NCBI RefSeq assembly: GCF_030734285.1
Contig: NZ_CP132295.1
Coordinates: forward strand, 620,001 to 684,000
Length of the DNA: 64,000 bases
Direction of reading: 5' to 3'
Source of the DNA: Natronococcus sp. AD-5
GTDB lineage: Archaea > Halobacteriota > Halobacteria > Halobacteriales > Natrialbaceae
Below are positions 35,427-44,312 of the stretch, in pieces; the stretch's first letter is position 1; every line of letters starts with the position of its first letter. Under the pieces are notes generated by a model that saw only the letters and a list, made by a program, of their open reading frames with translations, did not search any database and was not told where the DNA came from. The translations under genes were made by a program, and so were the position numbers.

Positions 35427-36671
35427 ATGCCACACCATCTCACGGACGTCGATCCGGCGGTTGCCGACGCCGTCGATCACGAGCGCGAGCGACAGGAGTC
35501 GACTCTCGGAATGATCGCCTCGGAGAACCACGCTTCCGAGGCCGTTCTGGCGGCCCAGGGGACGGTACTGACTAACAAGTACGCCGAAGGGTACCCCGGC
35601 GCGCGCTACTACGGCGGCTGCGAGTACGTCGACGAGGTCGAGCGGCTGGCGATCGAACGGGCGACCGAACTCTGGGGTGCGGATCACGTCAACGTCCAGC
35701 CCCACTCCGGAACCCAGGCGAACATGGGCGTTTACTTCGCGGCCCTCGAGCCGGGCGACACGATCCTCTCGCTCGACTTGACTCACGGCGGGCACCTCAG
35801 TCACGGCCACCACGTCAATTTTTCCGGGCAACTCTACGAGGTCGCCCAGTACGAGGTCGACCCCGACACCGGTTACGTCGAGTACGACGCGCTCGCCGCG
35901 CGGGCCCACGAGGTCGAACCCGACGTGATCGTCAGCGGTTCGTCGGCTTATCCCCGCGAGTTCGACTGGGAGCGCGTCGGCGAGATCGCGGACGAGGTCG
36001 ACGCTCACCACCTCGCCGACATCGCCCACGTCACGGGGCTCGTCGCGGCGGGCGTACACTCGAGTCCCGTCGAGCACGCGTCGTTCGTCACCGGGAGCAC
36101 GCACAAGACCATTCGAGCCGGCCGAGGCGGCATTATCATGTGCGACGAGGAGTACGCGGACGACGTCGACAGCGCGGTCTTCCCCGGGAGCCAGGGCGGG
36201 CCGCTCCTGCACAATATCGCCGGCAAGGCCGTCGGGTTCGAGGAGGCCCGCCAGCCCGCGTTCGAGAAGTACGCCCGACGGACGGTCTCGAACGCGACCG
36301 CGCTCGCGGACGTTCTCCGGGACCGGGGCCTGTCACTGGTCTCCGGCGGCACCGACAAGCACCTCGTGCTCGTCGATCTCCGCGACTCGCACCCCGATCT
36401 CACCGGGGCGGACGCCGAAGCGGCGCTCTCCGACGTCGGAATCGTCGTCAACAAGAACGCGGTCCCGGGGGAGACGCGCTCGCCGTTCGTCACCAGCGGC
36501 GTCCGCATCGGAACGCCGGCGCTAACGACGCGCGGTTTCGGCTCCGAGGAGATTGAGACGGTCGGTCACCTCATCGCCGACGTGATCGACGCCCCCGAGG
36601 ACGACGCGACGCGCGAACGGGTGTCCGACGCGGTCGACGACCTCTGCGAGTCGTTCCCGATCTACAAGTAG
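35427..36671 (+). CDS. glyA: Serine hydroxymethyltransferase
   Basis: The 414-residue PLP enzyme interconverts glycine plus methylene-tetrahydrofolate with serine. Recognised are IASENHASEAVLAAQGTVLT, NKYAEGYPGARYYGGCEYVD, QPHSGTQANMGVYFA, DIAHVTGLVAAGVHSSPVEH, and VTGSTHKTIRAGRGGIIM with Lys227 as the PLP lysine, then GGPLLHNIAGKAVGFEEARQ. The start at 35427 (MPHHLTDVD) agrees with archaeal homologues; the upstream frame does not. It stands at the left edge of the betaine-catabolism island, convergent with the BCCT gene. Inference: it can take up the glycine and the one-carbon unit released by the demethylases. A dyad AGCCGTC/GACGGCT lies about 80-115 bases upstream. Confidence 0.95.
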   Translation: MPHHLTDVDPAVADAVDHERERQESTLGMIASENHASEAVLAAQGTVLTNKYAEGYPGARYYGGCEYVDEVERLAIERATELWGADHVNVQPHSGTQANMGVYFAALEPGDTILSLDLTHGGHLSHGHHVNFSGQLYEVAQYEVDPDTGYVEYDALAARAHEVEPDVIVSGSSAYPREFDWERVGEIADEVDAHHLADIAHVTGLVAAGVHSSPVEHASFVTGSTHKTIRAGRGGIIMCDEEYADDVDSAVFPGSQGGPLLHNIAGKAVGFEEARQPAFEKYARRTVSNATALADVLRDRGLSLVSGGTDKHLVLVDLRDSHPDLTGADAEAALSDVGIVVNKNAVPGETRSPFVTSGVRIGTPALTTRGFGSEEIETVGHLIADVIDAPEDDATRERVSDAVDDLCESFPIYK

Positions 36672-36786
36672 TCGACTCGCGTCCGTCGCGCGGTTCGCCG
36701 ACGGGGAGAACCGACAGAATCGTTATTAGTAATCGTGTTGAACTCTCGACAGTCTCGCCGGCCGCGAGCCCGGCGGGAGGGTACGC

Positions 36787-37149
36787 ATGACCACGAGCGC
36801 GACTACGAGAGAAGACGTACTGGACCACCACCTCGAGGCCTTCGAGAGCCAGGATCTCGAGGCCGTCATGGAGGACTACACGGAGGAATCGACGATCGTC
36901 ACCGACATGGGGACGTTCCGCGGGCTGGACGAGATCGAGGGGCTGTTCGCGAACCTGTTCGACGAGTTCGACCACCCCGACGCGTCGATCACGATGGAGG
37001 AACAGCTCGTCGAGGGCGAGTTCGGCTACATCGTCTGGCACGCCGAGTCGGCGGAGAACGTCTACGAGTTCGCGACCGACACCTTCCACATTCCCGACGA
37101 CGCGATCGCTTTCCAGACGTTCGCGGGGAAAATCAGACAGAAGGAGTAA
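36787..37149 (+). CDS. NTF2-like (SnoaL-type) protein
   Basis: The 120-residue protein has the cone-shaped NTF2-like pattern: an N-terminal helix pair (REDVLDHHLEAFESQDLEAV, MEDYTEESTIVTDMG with the family's DYT..), TFRGLDEIEGLFANLFDEF, then strands VEGEFGYIVWHAESAENVYE, ATDTFHIPDDAIAFQTFAGK ending IRQKE. Families with this fold include ketosteroid isomerase-like enzymes, polyketide cyclases and small subunits of Rieske oxygenases. It follows glyA by 115 bases on the same strand. Because a Rieske oxygenase is encoded 7 kb away in the same island, a role there is possible, but the sequence alone does not show it. Confidence 0.8.
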   Translation: MTTSATTREDVLDHHLEAFESQDLEAVMEDYTEESTIVTDMGTFRGLDEIEGLFANLFDEFDHPDASITMEEQLVEGEFGYIVWHAESAENVYEFATDTFHIPDDAIAFQTFAGKIRQKE

Positions 37150-37166
37150 CGGGGACGCGAGCCGAC

Positions 37167-38786
37167 TCAGTCGTCGTCCTGGGCGCCGACGACGTCGCCG
37201 GTGCCGGGCACCTCCACGCCGTCTTCCTCCCGGAGGAACAGCGAGCGCTCGGTCCCGAACGCGAGTCCCATCGACGCGACGGCGAGCAGGGCGATGATCG
37301 AGAACGGCCCGCCGGTGATGATCGCGGCCGCCTGCAGCGCGTCGACGCCGCCGGTGACCATCAGCAGGGAGGCGAGCGCGCCGATGAGGAACCCCCAGAT
37401 GACGCGGTTGACCGTCGAGGGGCTCTCGGCGCCGCCGGTGGTGAGCATCCCGAGCGCCAGCGTCGAGGAGTCCGCCGAGGTGACGAGGAACGTCGTCACG
37501 AGTACGAGGAACAGCACCGTCAACAGGCCGCCGAGCGGCAGCGCCTCGAACAGCGGGTAGCCGGAGCCGGCCTCGCCCAGCTCGCCGACGACGGTGAGAA
37601 TATCGGCCCGGCCGGACTCCTGCAGGAAGATCGCCGTCCCGCCCATGGTGGCGAACCACGGGATCGTGACGCCCGTCGATGCGACCACGCCCGTGACGGC
37701 GACCTGTCGCACCGTCCGACCGCGCGAGATGCGGGCGATGAACAGGCCGACGAACGGCGTCCAGGAGAACCACCACGCCCAGTAGAAGACCGTCCAGCCG
37801 CCGACCCACTCGGCGACGCCGCCGCCGGTGCTCTCCGCGGCGCCGGTGTAGAAGCTCATCGTGACGAACTGGTTCAAGTACGCGCCGAGCGCCTCGGTGC
37901 CGACGGACATGATGTACGCCGTCGGACCGAGGACGAACGTCGCGACGGTCACGACGGCGAACAGTCCCATGTTGAAGTACGAGAGCCGCCGAATCCCCTT
38001 CTCGACGCCGAGCGCGACGGAGATCGTAAACGCCACGGTGAGGCCGGTGATCACCAGAACGGTTCCGGAGTCGCCGACGCTCACGCCGGTCATCCACTCG
38101 ACGCCGACGAGGAACTGGCTCCCGACCAGTCCGAGCGTCGTCGCGACGCCGCCGATCGTCGCGAACACCGCGAGGATGTCGATGGCCTTCGCGATCGGGC
38201 TATCGAGATTCTCGACGCCGATCCACGGCGCGAGTACCGTCGAGATACGCAGCGGCGCGTCGTACCGGTAAGCGAAGTACGCGATCGGTAGGGCCATGAC
38301 GACGTACGCGGTCCACGCGGAGATTCCCCAGTGGAAGAAGGTGTACTGGATCGCCCCGACGGCGGCTTCCGGCGACTGCGACTCCGCTCCCACGAACGGC
38401 GAAACCGCGTCGTAGTGGAAGATCGCCTCGGCCGGCCCCCAGAACACGATCCCGGCGGCGATTCCCGCCGAGTACAGCATCGCGAAGTACGCGAGAAACG
38501 TAAACTCCGGTTCCTCGTCGTCGTCGCCGAGCTTGATGTTCCCCCACGGACCGAATATCAGGAACCCGACGAACGCGACGAGGACGAACATCGCGATCAG
38601 GTACCACCAGCCGAGTACCGTCCACAGGAAGTCGTTCGCACTGTTCATGTATCCCGACGCCGTCTCCGGTCTGAGGATGAACCCGAGTACCGCGACGGCC
38701 GCGACGACGAACCCGACCCCGAAGACGACGTGGTCGAGTTCGTCGAGGAACTCGGCTACCGGACGTTGTGTGTCTGAATCACTCAT
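37167..38786 (-). CDS. BCCT-family betaine/carnitine/choline transporter
   Basis: The 539-residue protein has 12 membrane helices and the BCCT marks: LAYFAMLYSAGIAAGIVFWG with PAEAIFHYD (signature region of helix 3), YTFFHWGISAWTAYVVMA, the aromatic WTVFYWAWWFSWTPFVGLFI with ARISRGRTVRQ (helix 8 and loop), and TSADSSTLALGML. The glycine segment for Na+ binding in BetP-like carriers (GMGIG) is AGIAAG here. Such carriers import quaternary amines with Na+ or H+. It is the last gene on a strand shared with sarcosine oxidase, dimethylglycine dehydrogenase and the dehydratase, so glycine betaine is the likely substrate. A gap of 194 bases to ilvA may hold its own promoter. Confidence 0.92.
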   Translation of the reverse strand: MSDSDTQRPVAEFLDELDHVVFGVGFVVAAVAVLGFILRPETASGYMNSANDFLWTVLGWWYLIAMFVLVAFVGFLIFGPWGNIKLGDDDEEPEFTFLAYFAMLYSAGIAAGIVFWGPAEAIFHYDAVSPFVGAESQSPEAAVGAIQYTFFHWGISAWTAYVVMALPIAYFAYRYDAPLRISTVLAPWIGVENLDSPIAKAIDILAVFATIGGVATTLGLVGSQFLVGVEWMTGVSVGDSGTVLVITGLTVAFTISVALGVEKGIRRLSYFNMGLFAVVTVATFVLGPTAYIMSVGTEALGAYLNQFVTMSFYTGAAESTGGGVAEWVGGWTVFYWAWWFSWTPFVGLFIARISRGRTVRQVAVTGVVASTGVTIPWFATMGGTAIFLQESGRADILTVVGELGEAGSGYPLFEALPLGGLLTVLFLVLVTTFLVTSADSSTLALGMLTTGGAESPSTVNRVIWGFLIGALASLLMVTGGVDALQAAAIITGGPFSIIALLAVASMGLAFGTERSLFLREEDGVEVPGTGDVVGAQDDD

Positions 38787-38980
38787 GATTGATTACCGTC
38801 TCGCGTCGTATCCACCCGTATCCTCGATCGGCGACCGACCGATCGAGCGACGCCGTCTCCCTCCGTACTGCGGCCTTTCGTGGCACGGGTAGTCGTGGTA
38901 ACAATTATCAAACTGCCCTATCAGTGTTCATCTTAATCACCGGTGCCACTTTTAACCGGTCGGACGAGAGGTATCCTCGC

Positions 38981-40213
38981 TCAGGCGTTGACGTGCCTGA
39001 CCTCGTACCCGTGGTCGCGGATCGACCGGATGATCGCTCGCGCCTGGCCCGCCCCGCTGGTCTCGATTTCGAAGACGAGGTGGGCCTCGCCGACGTCGAG
39101 TTCGGGCGCGGATCGATCGTGGCGAACCGTCTGGATGTTGGCGTTGTGCCCGGCGATGATCCCGGAAATCTCCTCCATCTTTCCGGGCCGGTCGTCGATC
39201 CGAACGCGCAGTCGCAACAGCTGTTCGCGGTCGCTCAACGCGTGGACGAGGACCGTCTGGAGCATCGTCATGTCGAGGTTGCCGCCGCCGAGCAGCGCCA
39301 GCACCGTCTCGTCCGCGACGTCGAGTTCGTCGCTGATGATGGCGGCGACCGACGCCGCACCCGCCCCCTCGACGACCTGTTTCGCCCGCTCTAGCAGCAA
39401 CAGGATCGCCCGAGCGATCTCCCCGTCGGTCACCGTCACCACCTCGTCGACGTGCTCCTCGATGAGCGAGAACGTCAGCTCGGAGATGCCGCCCGTCGCG
39501 ATCCCGTCGGCGATCGTGTTCACCGACTCGAGCGAGACCGGATCGCCCTTCTGCAAGCTCTCGGGAACGGTCGCGGCGCCCGCCGCCTGCACCCCGACGA
39601 TGCGCGCGTCCGGCGAGCGTTCGGCGTAGGCGGTCGCGATTCCCGCGATGAGCCCGCCGCCGCCGATGGGGACGACGACCGTGTCCGCGTCGGGGACGTC
39701 CTCGTACATCTCGAGGCCGAGCGTTCCCTGTCCGGCGACGATCGCTGGATCGTCGTAGGCGTGAACGAACGTCGTTTCGTCGTCGACGAGCCCGCGCGCG
39801 TGTCGCATCGCCCCCCGGAAGTCGTCGCCGACTAGTTCGACGTCGGCGCCGTAGCTTCGGGTCGCGTCGACCTTCGCCTGCGGCGCCCCCTTCGGCATGA
39901 CGATCGTCGCGTCGACGCCGAGTTTCGTCGCCGCGAGCGCGACGCCTTGTGCGTGGTTGCCGGCGCTGGCCGCGACGACTCGTCCCGGTTCACCGTCGTC
40001 GGCGCACTGGGCGATCTTGTTGTACGCGCCGCGCGTCTTGAACGAGCCCGTCCACTGCAGGTGCTCCATCTTGAGGTGGATTTCGCCGCCGGTCAGCTCG
40101 TCGAGGGACGTGCTCCGTTCGACCGGCGTGTGTTTCACGACCGACTCGTCGTCGAGGCGGTCGCGGGCGGCCTCGATCTCGGCGAACTCGACGGGTTTGA
40201 ACTCCTGATTCAT
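38981..40213 (-). CDS. ilvA: Threonine/serine ammonia-lyase with ACT domain
   Basis: The 410-residue enzyme is a fold-II PLP dehydratase. Lys59 in WTGSFKTRGAYNK binds PLP. ASAGNHAQGVA is the substrate loop, and VVPIGGGGLIAGIATAY is the glycine-rich phosphate loop. An ACT domain follows from about residue 325 (LRVRIDDRPGKMEEISGIIA). The family deaminates threonine to 2-oxobutyrate and serine to pyruvate. The ATG lies 5 bases after the stop of the dimethylglycine dehydrogenase gene, so translation is coupled. In this setting serine made by GlyA from glycine is the likelier physiological substrate, giving pyruvate; this is inference. A TTG three codons earlier overlaps the upstream gene and is less likely. 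Confidence 0.92.
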   Translation of the reverse strand: MNQEFKPVEFAEIEAARDRLDDESVVKHTPVERSTSLDELTGGEIHLKMEHLQWTGSFKTRGAYNKIAQCADDGEPGRVVAASAGNHAQGVALAATKLGVDATIVMPKGAPQAKVDATRSYGADVELVGDDFRGAMRHARGLVDDETTFVHAYDDPAIVAGQGTLGLEMYEDVPDADTVVVPIGGGGLIAGIATAYAERSPDARIVGVQAAGAATVPESLQKGDPVSLESVNTIADGIATGGISELTFSLIEEHVDEVVTVTDGEIARAILLLLERAKQVVEGAGAASVAAIISDELDVADETVLALLGGGNLDMTMLQTVLVHALSDREQLLRLRVRIDDRPGKMEEISGIIAGHNANIQTVRHDRSAPELDVGEAHLVFEIETSGAGQARAIIRSIRDHGYEVRHVNA

Positions 40214-40218
40214 GGCGT

Positions 40219-42735
40219 TCAACGGAGCATTTTCTCGCGGTCGGGGTCGAACAGCGGTTCGTCCCGGACCGTCGCGGAGTGGCGCTCGTTCTCGTAGCCG
40301 ATCTCGACCGCGCGGCCGGCCTCAGCGGCGTCGACGGGGAGGTAGGCGTAGGCGATCCCCGCGTCGATCGTGTAGCCGTAGTCCGCGCGGACGACGTCGC
40401 CGAGCACCTCGTCGGTTCCGGGATCGTACACCGGATGACCGGCGTCGACGAGCGATCCGGGTTCGTCGAGCGTGATCGGGACGAGCTTCCGGTCGATTCC
40501 TCCCTCGCGCGCCTCGAGCAGCGCCTCCTTCCCGACGAAGTCGGTCTCGCGATCGACGGCGAAGCCGATGCCCGCCTCGTAGGGATCGTACTCGGGGGTG
40601 ACGTCGGTCCCCCACAGGCGGAATCCCTTCTCCATGCTCGTCGAGTCGAGGGCCGCCCACCCCATCGGGACGACGTCGTAGGCCGCGCCGGCGTCCTCGA
40701 TCGTCTCCCACAGCCGCACGCCGTACTCCGTGGGCGCGTAGAGCTCCCAGCCGAGTTCGCCCGCGTAGGAGAGCCGAAGCATCGTGACGGGGATGCTCTC
40801 GAGGTAGGTCTCCCGGGCGGTGTAGAACGGAAACGCGTCGTTCGAGAGATCGGCCTCGACGAGCGGCGCCAGGACGTTCCGCGCGTCCGGCCCGAAGACG
40901 CCGATCCCGCAGAGACTCGAGTCGCGGGTGGTCACCGAGACGGAGCCGTCGTCGGGCGCGTGCTCGCGGATCCACCGCGAGTGCAGCGTCGCGGAGTTTC
41001 CGCCGCCCGTGAAGACGATATAGCGATCGTCCGCGAGCCGTGCGACCGTCACGTCCGCGAGAATGCCGCCGTTCTCGTTGCACATCGCCGCGTAGCGGAT
41101 CCGACCCGGCGGGACGTCGACGTCGTTCGTCAGGAGCCGCTGGAGGAGCGCGGTCGCGACGTCGCCGGTTACCTCGATCCCGGTGTAGGTGGTCATGTCG
41201 ACCATCGCGACGCGGTCGCGGACCGCCTGGTGCTCGACGCCCTGGGCCTTCGACCAACCGCGGTCGAGCCAGTCCGGCCTGTCGGGCACGTCGTACTCCT
41301 CGAGCAGCGCCTCGTTGGACTCGTACCACTGCGGCGTCTCCCAGCCGCCCGAGCCGTAGAACTCCGCGCCGAGTTCGGCCTGGCGTTCGTAGAACGGACT
41401 GCGGCGGAGCGCGCGCTGGCCCTCGGGCTGTTCGCGCGGGTGGATCAGCTGATAGACCTCCTGGTACTGCTGGGCGCCGCGACCCCGGGTGTACTCGCGC
41501 GAGCCGGCGTGGGGCTGGAACCGGGAGAGGTGGGCGGGGGTGACGTCGACGCGCTCGCCGTCGAGGCGCGGGACGCCCTCTTCCATCCAGCGGGCGACGA
41601 CGCTCCCGGCGCCCCCCGACTGGGTCACCCAGATGGCCAGCGCCCACCAGAGCCCGTCGACGTCCTCCGTCGGCCCCAGGATCGGCATCCCGTCGGGGGT
41701 GAAACTGAACATCCCGTTGATCGCGGACTCGAACTCGGCGTCCCGGAGGGACGGAACGAGCTCGCAGGCCGCGTCGTACGCCGTCTGCTCGTGGTCGGGG
41801 TGCGTGTTCTCGTAGAAGTGCTCCGCGGTGAACTCGCGCAGCGAGGGGTACTCGAGGCCCAGATCCTCGAGTTTCTCGGGGCCGTGGATGTCCGCGGGGT
41901 CGACGAGCAGCGGCTCGTGGTTGTACGAGCCGACGCCGTAGCGCTCGTCGTGCTGGCGGAAGTACAGCGACCGATCCTGGTGGCGCAGCAGCGGCTGCTC
42001 GAGTTCCCGCGTCGCACCCGCGAGCGCCTCGAGTTCGTCGGAGACGAGGTACTGGTGGGCGCAGGGAACCAGCGGGACGTCGACGCCGACCATGTCGCCG
42101 AACAGCGGCCCCCAGATGTTCGTCGCGACGAGCACCTCGTCGGCCGCGATGCGCCCGCGATCGGTGACGACCGCCTCGATCTCGCCGCCGCTCGTCTCGA
42201 GGTCCGTCACCGTCGTCTCCCCGTAGAACGCCGTCCCGGCCTCCCGGGCGCGCTCGGCCATCGCCGCCGAGGCGTCCACCGCGTGGGCCTTGCCGTCGGT
42301 CGGGACGTAGTAGCCGCCGCGGATGACGTCCTCGTCGATCTGAGGCACCCGTTCGGCGACCGCCGTGGGCGAGAGGAGTTCGCCGCCCTCGATGCCGTAG
42401 GCTTGCCCCCACTCTCGCTTTCGTTTCAGGTGGTTCCAGCGATCGTCGGTGTACGCCACTTCGATCCCGCCGCAAGTGCGGAACCCGTCGAGGTCCGCGT
42501 ACAGGTCGCGCGTGTACGACGCCATCCGCGTCATGAGCTTGCAGCCCGAGGTCTGAAACACCAGCCCGGGCGCGTGCGAGGTGGAGCCGCCGGTTTCGAA
42601 CAGCGGGCCCCGATCGATCACGACGACGTCCTCGCGACCGAGGCGGGTGAGGTGGTAGGCGGCGCTGCAGCCGACGCAGCCGGCGCCGACGACGACGGTT
42701 CCTGCGCTGTCCGGGATCGTGGTCCCTGTACTCAT
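40219..42735 (-). CDS. Dimethylglycine/sarcosine dehydrogenase with GcvT domain
   Basis: The 838-residue enzyme has an FAD-binding DAO domain (residues 10-370, opening TVVVGAGCVGCSAAYHL), a middle FAO domain, and a C-terminal GcvT-type folate domain (about 430-830, with AAMCNENGGILADVTVARLA, SYAGELGWELYAPTEYGVRL and the LDSTSMEKGFRLWGTD region). His54 in GSTSHAPGLVFQ occupies the position of the flavin-linked histidine of mammalian dimethylglycine and sarcosine dehydrogenases. The reaction removes one N-methyl group and passes it to tetrahydrofolate as methylene-THF. It lies between sarcosine oxidase upstream (213-base gap) and ilvA downstream (5 bases). Substrate, dimethylglycine rather than sarcosine, is inferred because a separate sarcosine oxidase is present. 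Start at 42735 is supported by the Rossmann spacing. Confidence 0.9.
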   Translation of the reverse strand: MSTGTTIPDSAGTVVVGAGCVGCSAAYHLTRLGREDVVVIDRGPLFETGGSTSHAPGLVFQTSGCKLMTRMASYTRDLYADLDGFRTCGGIEVAYTDDRWNHLKRKREWGQAYGIEGGELLSPTAVAERVPQIDEDVIRGGYYVPTDGKAHAVDASAAMAERAREAGTAFYGETTVTDLETSGGEIEAVVTDRGRIAADEVLVATNIWGPLFGDMVGVDVPLVPCAHQYLVSDELEALAGATRELEQPLLRHQDRSLYFRQHDERYGVGSYNHEPLLVDPADIHGPEKLEDLGLEYPSLREFTAEHFYENTHPDHEQTAYDAACELVPSLRDAEFESAINGMFSFTPDGMPILGPTEDVDGLWWALAIWVTQSGGAGSVVARWMEEGVPRLDGERVDVTPAHLSRFQPHAGSREYTRGRGAQQYQEVYQLIHPREQPEGQRALRRSPFYERQAELGAEFYGSGGWETPQWYESNEALLEEYDVPDRPDWLDRGWSKAQGVEHQAVRDRVAMVDMTTYTGIEVTGDVATALLQRLLTNDVDVPPGRIRYAAMCNENGGILADVTVARLADDRYIVFTGGGNSATLHSRWIREHAPDDGSVSVTTRDSSLCGIGVFGPDARNVLAPLVEADLSNDAFPFYTARETYLESIPVTMLRLSYAGELGWELYAPTEYGVRLWETIEDAGAAYDVVPMGWAALDSTSMEKGFRLWGTDVTPEYDPYEAGIGFAVDRETDFVGKEALLEAREGGIDRKLVPITLDEPGSLVDAGHPVYDPGTDEVLGDVVRADYGYTIDAGIAYAYLPVDAAEAGRAVEIGYENERHSATVRDEPLFDPDREKMLR

Positions 42736-42948
42736 GTGACACGATCCTGTGGTCCGTCCCCGGGCATAGCTCTCGGGGTGTACTATCTGTGGCGTATACA
42801 GGGGGTGTGCGGATCGGAGGCCCTCAGCTCCCGGCGATCCGACGGCCGATCGTCGCGATCGGATCCGTCGTCGGAGACGGAGGGTCGCTCGAGAGAACGC
42901 GTCGTCGCGTCGGAAACGGTGTGGTCGCGGTCGAAACGCGGCGACGCG

Positions 42949-44100
42949 TCAGGATCGGTCGTCGAACCGCTCGAGTCGAAACATCTCGATCGGGTGGTCG
43001 GTGTCGCCGTCGACCGCGAGATCGGCGAGGATCTCACCGATCACGCTGGCGAACTTGAACCCGTGGCCCGAGAACCCCGCGCCGACGGCCACCTGCGGGT
43101 GATCGGGGAGCGTATCGAGGATGAAGTGCTCGTCGGGGGAGTTCGTGAACATGCAGGTGGCGAGTCGCATCGTCGGGCCGGCCGCCCCGGGGAAGTAGTT
43201 CTCCACGACCTCCCGGAGCAGTCGCTCGTCCTCGCGCTCGGGCTCGGTCTCGTAGTCGTCCGGATCGACCTGCTCGTCGCGGTGGTGGTACTTCCCGATC
43301 TTGAACCCCGGGACGTCGTAGATCGGGAGTCCGTAGAACCGCCCCTCGGGAACCTTCAGGTTCCAGACCGGGAAGTTGTCCGGAGCGAACGTTTCCGGCC
43401 GGTCGGGCTGGAACCAGCCGAGCACCTGCCGCTCGGGCACCGCGAGCCCCTCGAGCGCGTCGGCGAACTTGTGGGTCCACGCGCCGGCGGCGAGCACCAG
43501 GTTCTCGGCGACGTAGGTGCCCCGGTCGGTCTCGACGCGAACGCCGCCGTCCGCCGTCGGCTCCCACTCGGACACCCGCTCGCGAGCGCGGACCTCCGCA
43601 CCCGCCGCCTGGGCCGCCTCGACGTGACCGATGATCGACTGTTCGGGGACGACGAACCCGCCGTCGGGCTGGTACAGCGCCCTGTGGCCCGCGGGAAGTC
43701 GGTAGCCGGGGAAGCGCTCGGTCACCTCCTCGCTCGTGAGCACCTCGTGCGGGATGTCGTACTCCTCGCAGGACCGCAGCGATCCCTCGAAAACGACGTT
43801 GCCATCGGGGCCGGCGTCGATCGACCCCGTTCGGTGGAGCACCTCGCGCCCGGTCTCGTCCGCGAGGGCGTCCCAGAGCTCGTACGCCCGATCGATGAGC
43901 GGGATGTACGACGGGTGCTCGTAGTAGGCTCGCCGGATGATCCGCGTGATTCCGTGCGACGACCCCCTCGTGTGCGGAACGTCGTACCGCTCGAGGCCAA
44001 GCACGTCGAGTCCGCGCTCGGCAAGGTGGTAGGTCGTCGCGCTGCCCATCCCGCCCACGCCGACGACGACGACGTCGTACCGATCTCCTGTCGCGTGCAT
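42949..44100 (-). CDS. Monomeric sarcosine oxidase-like enzyme
   Basis: The 383-residue flavoprotein has the N-terminal dinucleotide fold (YDVVVVGVGGMGSATTYHLA), GSSHGITRIIRRAYYEHPSY, which is the hallmark of MSOX/N-methyltryptophan oxidases, and a C-terminal TCMFTNSPDEHFILDTLPDH with Cys316 at the position of the covalent-FAD cysteine, followed by GAGFSGHGFKFASVIGEILA. Such enzymes oxidise N-methyl amino acids, chiefly sarcosine, to glycine, formaldehyde and peroxide. It is the first gene of a four-gene same-strand run and is divergent from the Rieske oxygenase across a 212-base regulatory gap. Assigning sarcosine as substrate rests on family and context. Confidence 0.9.
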   Translation of the reverse strand: MHATGDRYDVVVVGVGGMGSATTYHLAERGLDVLGLERYDVPHTRGSSHGITRIIRRAYYEHPSYIPLIDRAYELWDALADETGREVLHRTGSIDAGPDGNVVFEGSLRSCEEYDIPHEVLTSEEVTERFPGYRLPAGHRALYQPDGGFVVPEQSIIGHVEAAQAAGAEVRARERVSEWEPTADGGVRVETDRGTYVAENLVLAAGAWTHKFADALEGLAVPERQVLGWFQPDRPETFAPDNFPVWNLKVPEGRFYGLPIYDVPGFKIGKYHHRDEQVDPDDYETEPEREDERLLREVVENYFPGAAGPTMRLATCMFTNSPDEHFILDTLPDHPQVAVGAGFSGHGFKFASVIGEILADLAVDGDTDHPIEMFRLERFDDRS

Positions 44101-44259
44101 ACTGCCGGGCGGTTCGGTAGCATCGCTCTTCGTAGTTCGTCTGTCTCACCCCATCCCTTTTTGACGCGTCGCGCGCCGCTCGCGGAGCGGTCGGCGAGAG
44201 CGCGGCGGACCCGCGTCGGCGGTTCGAGCGGCGCAGCGATCGACCGCATCGCCCCGTCA

Positions 44260-44294
44260 CTTATACGTCCGAATCACCTGCGATCAACCCTTAT
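44260..44294 (+). promoter_or_regulatory. Promoter boxes of the Rieske oxygenase gene
   Basis: Two TATA-like boxes, CTTATA (44260-44265) and CTTATT (44288-44293), lie in the 212-base gap between divergent sarcosine oxidase and oxygenase genes. The second is about 22-25 bases from the ATG at 44313, which suits a leaderless transcript; the first would give a short leader. Confidence 0.35.
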
Positions 44295-44312
44295 TGAGCG
44301 GTATGACTTGGC

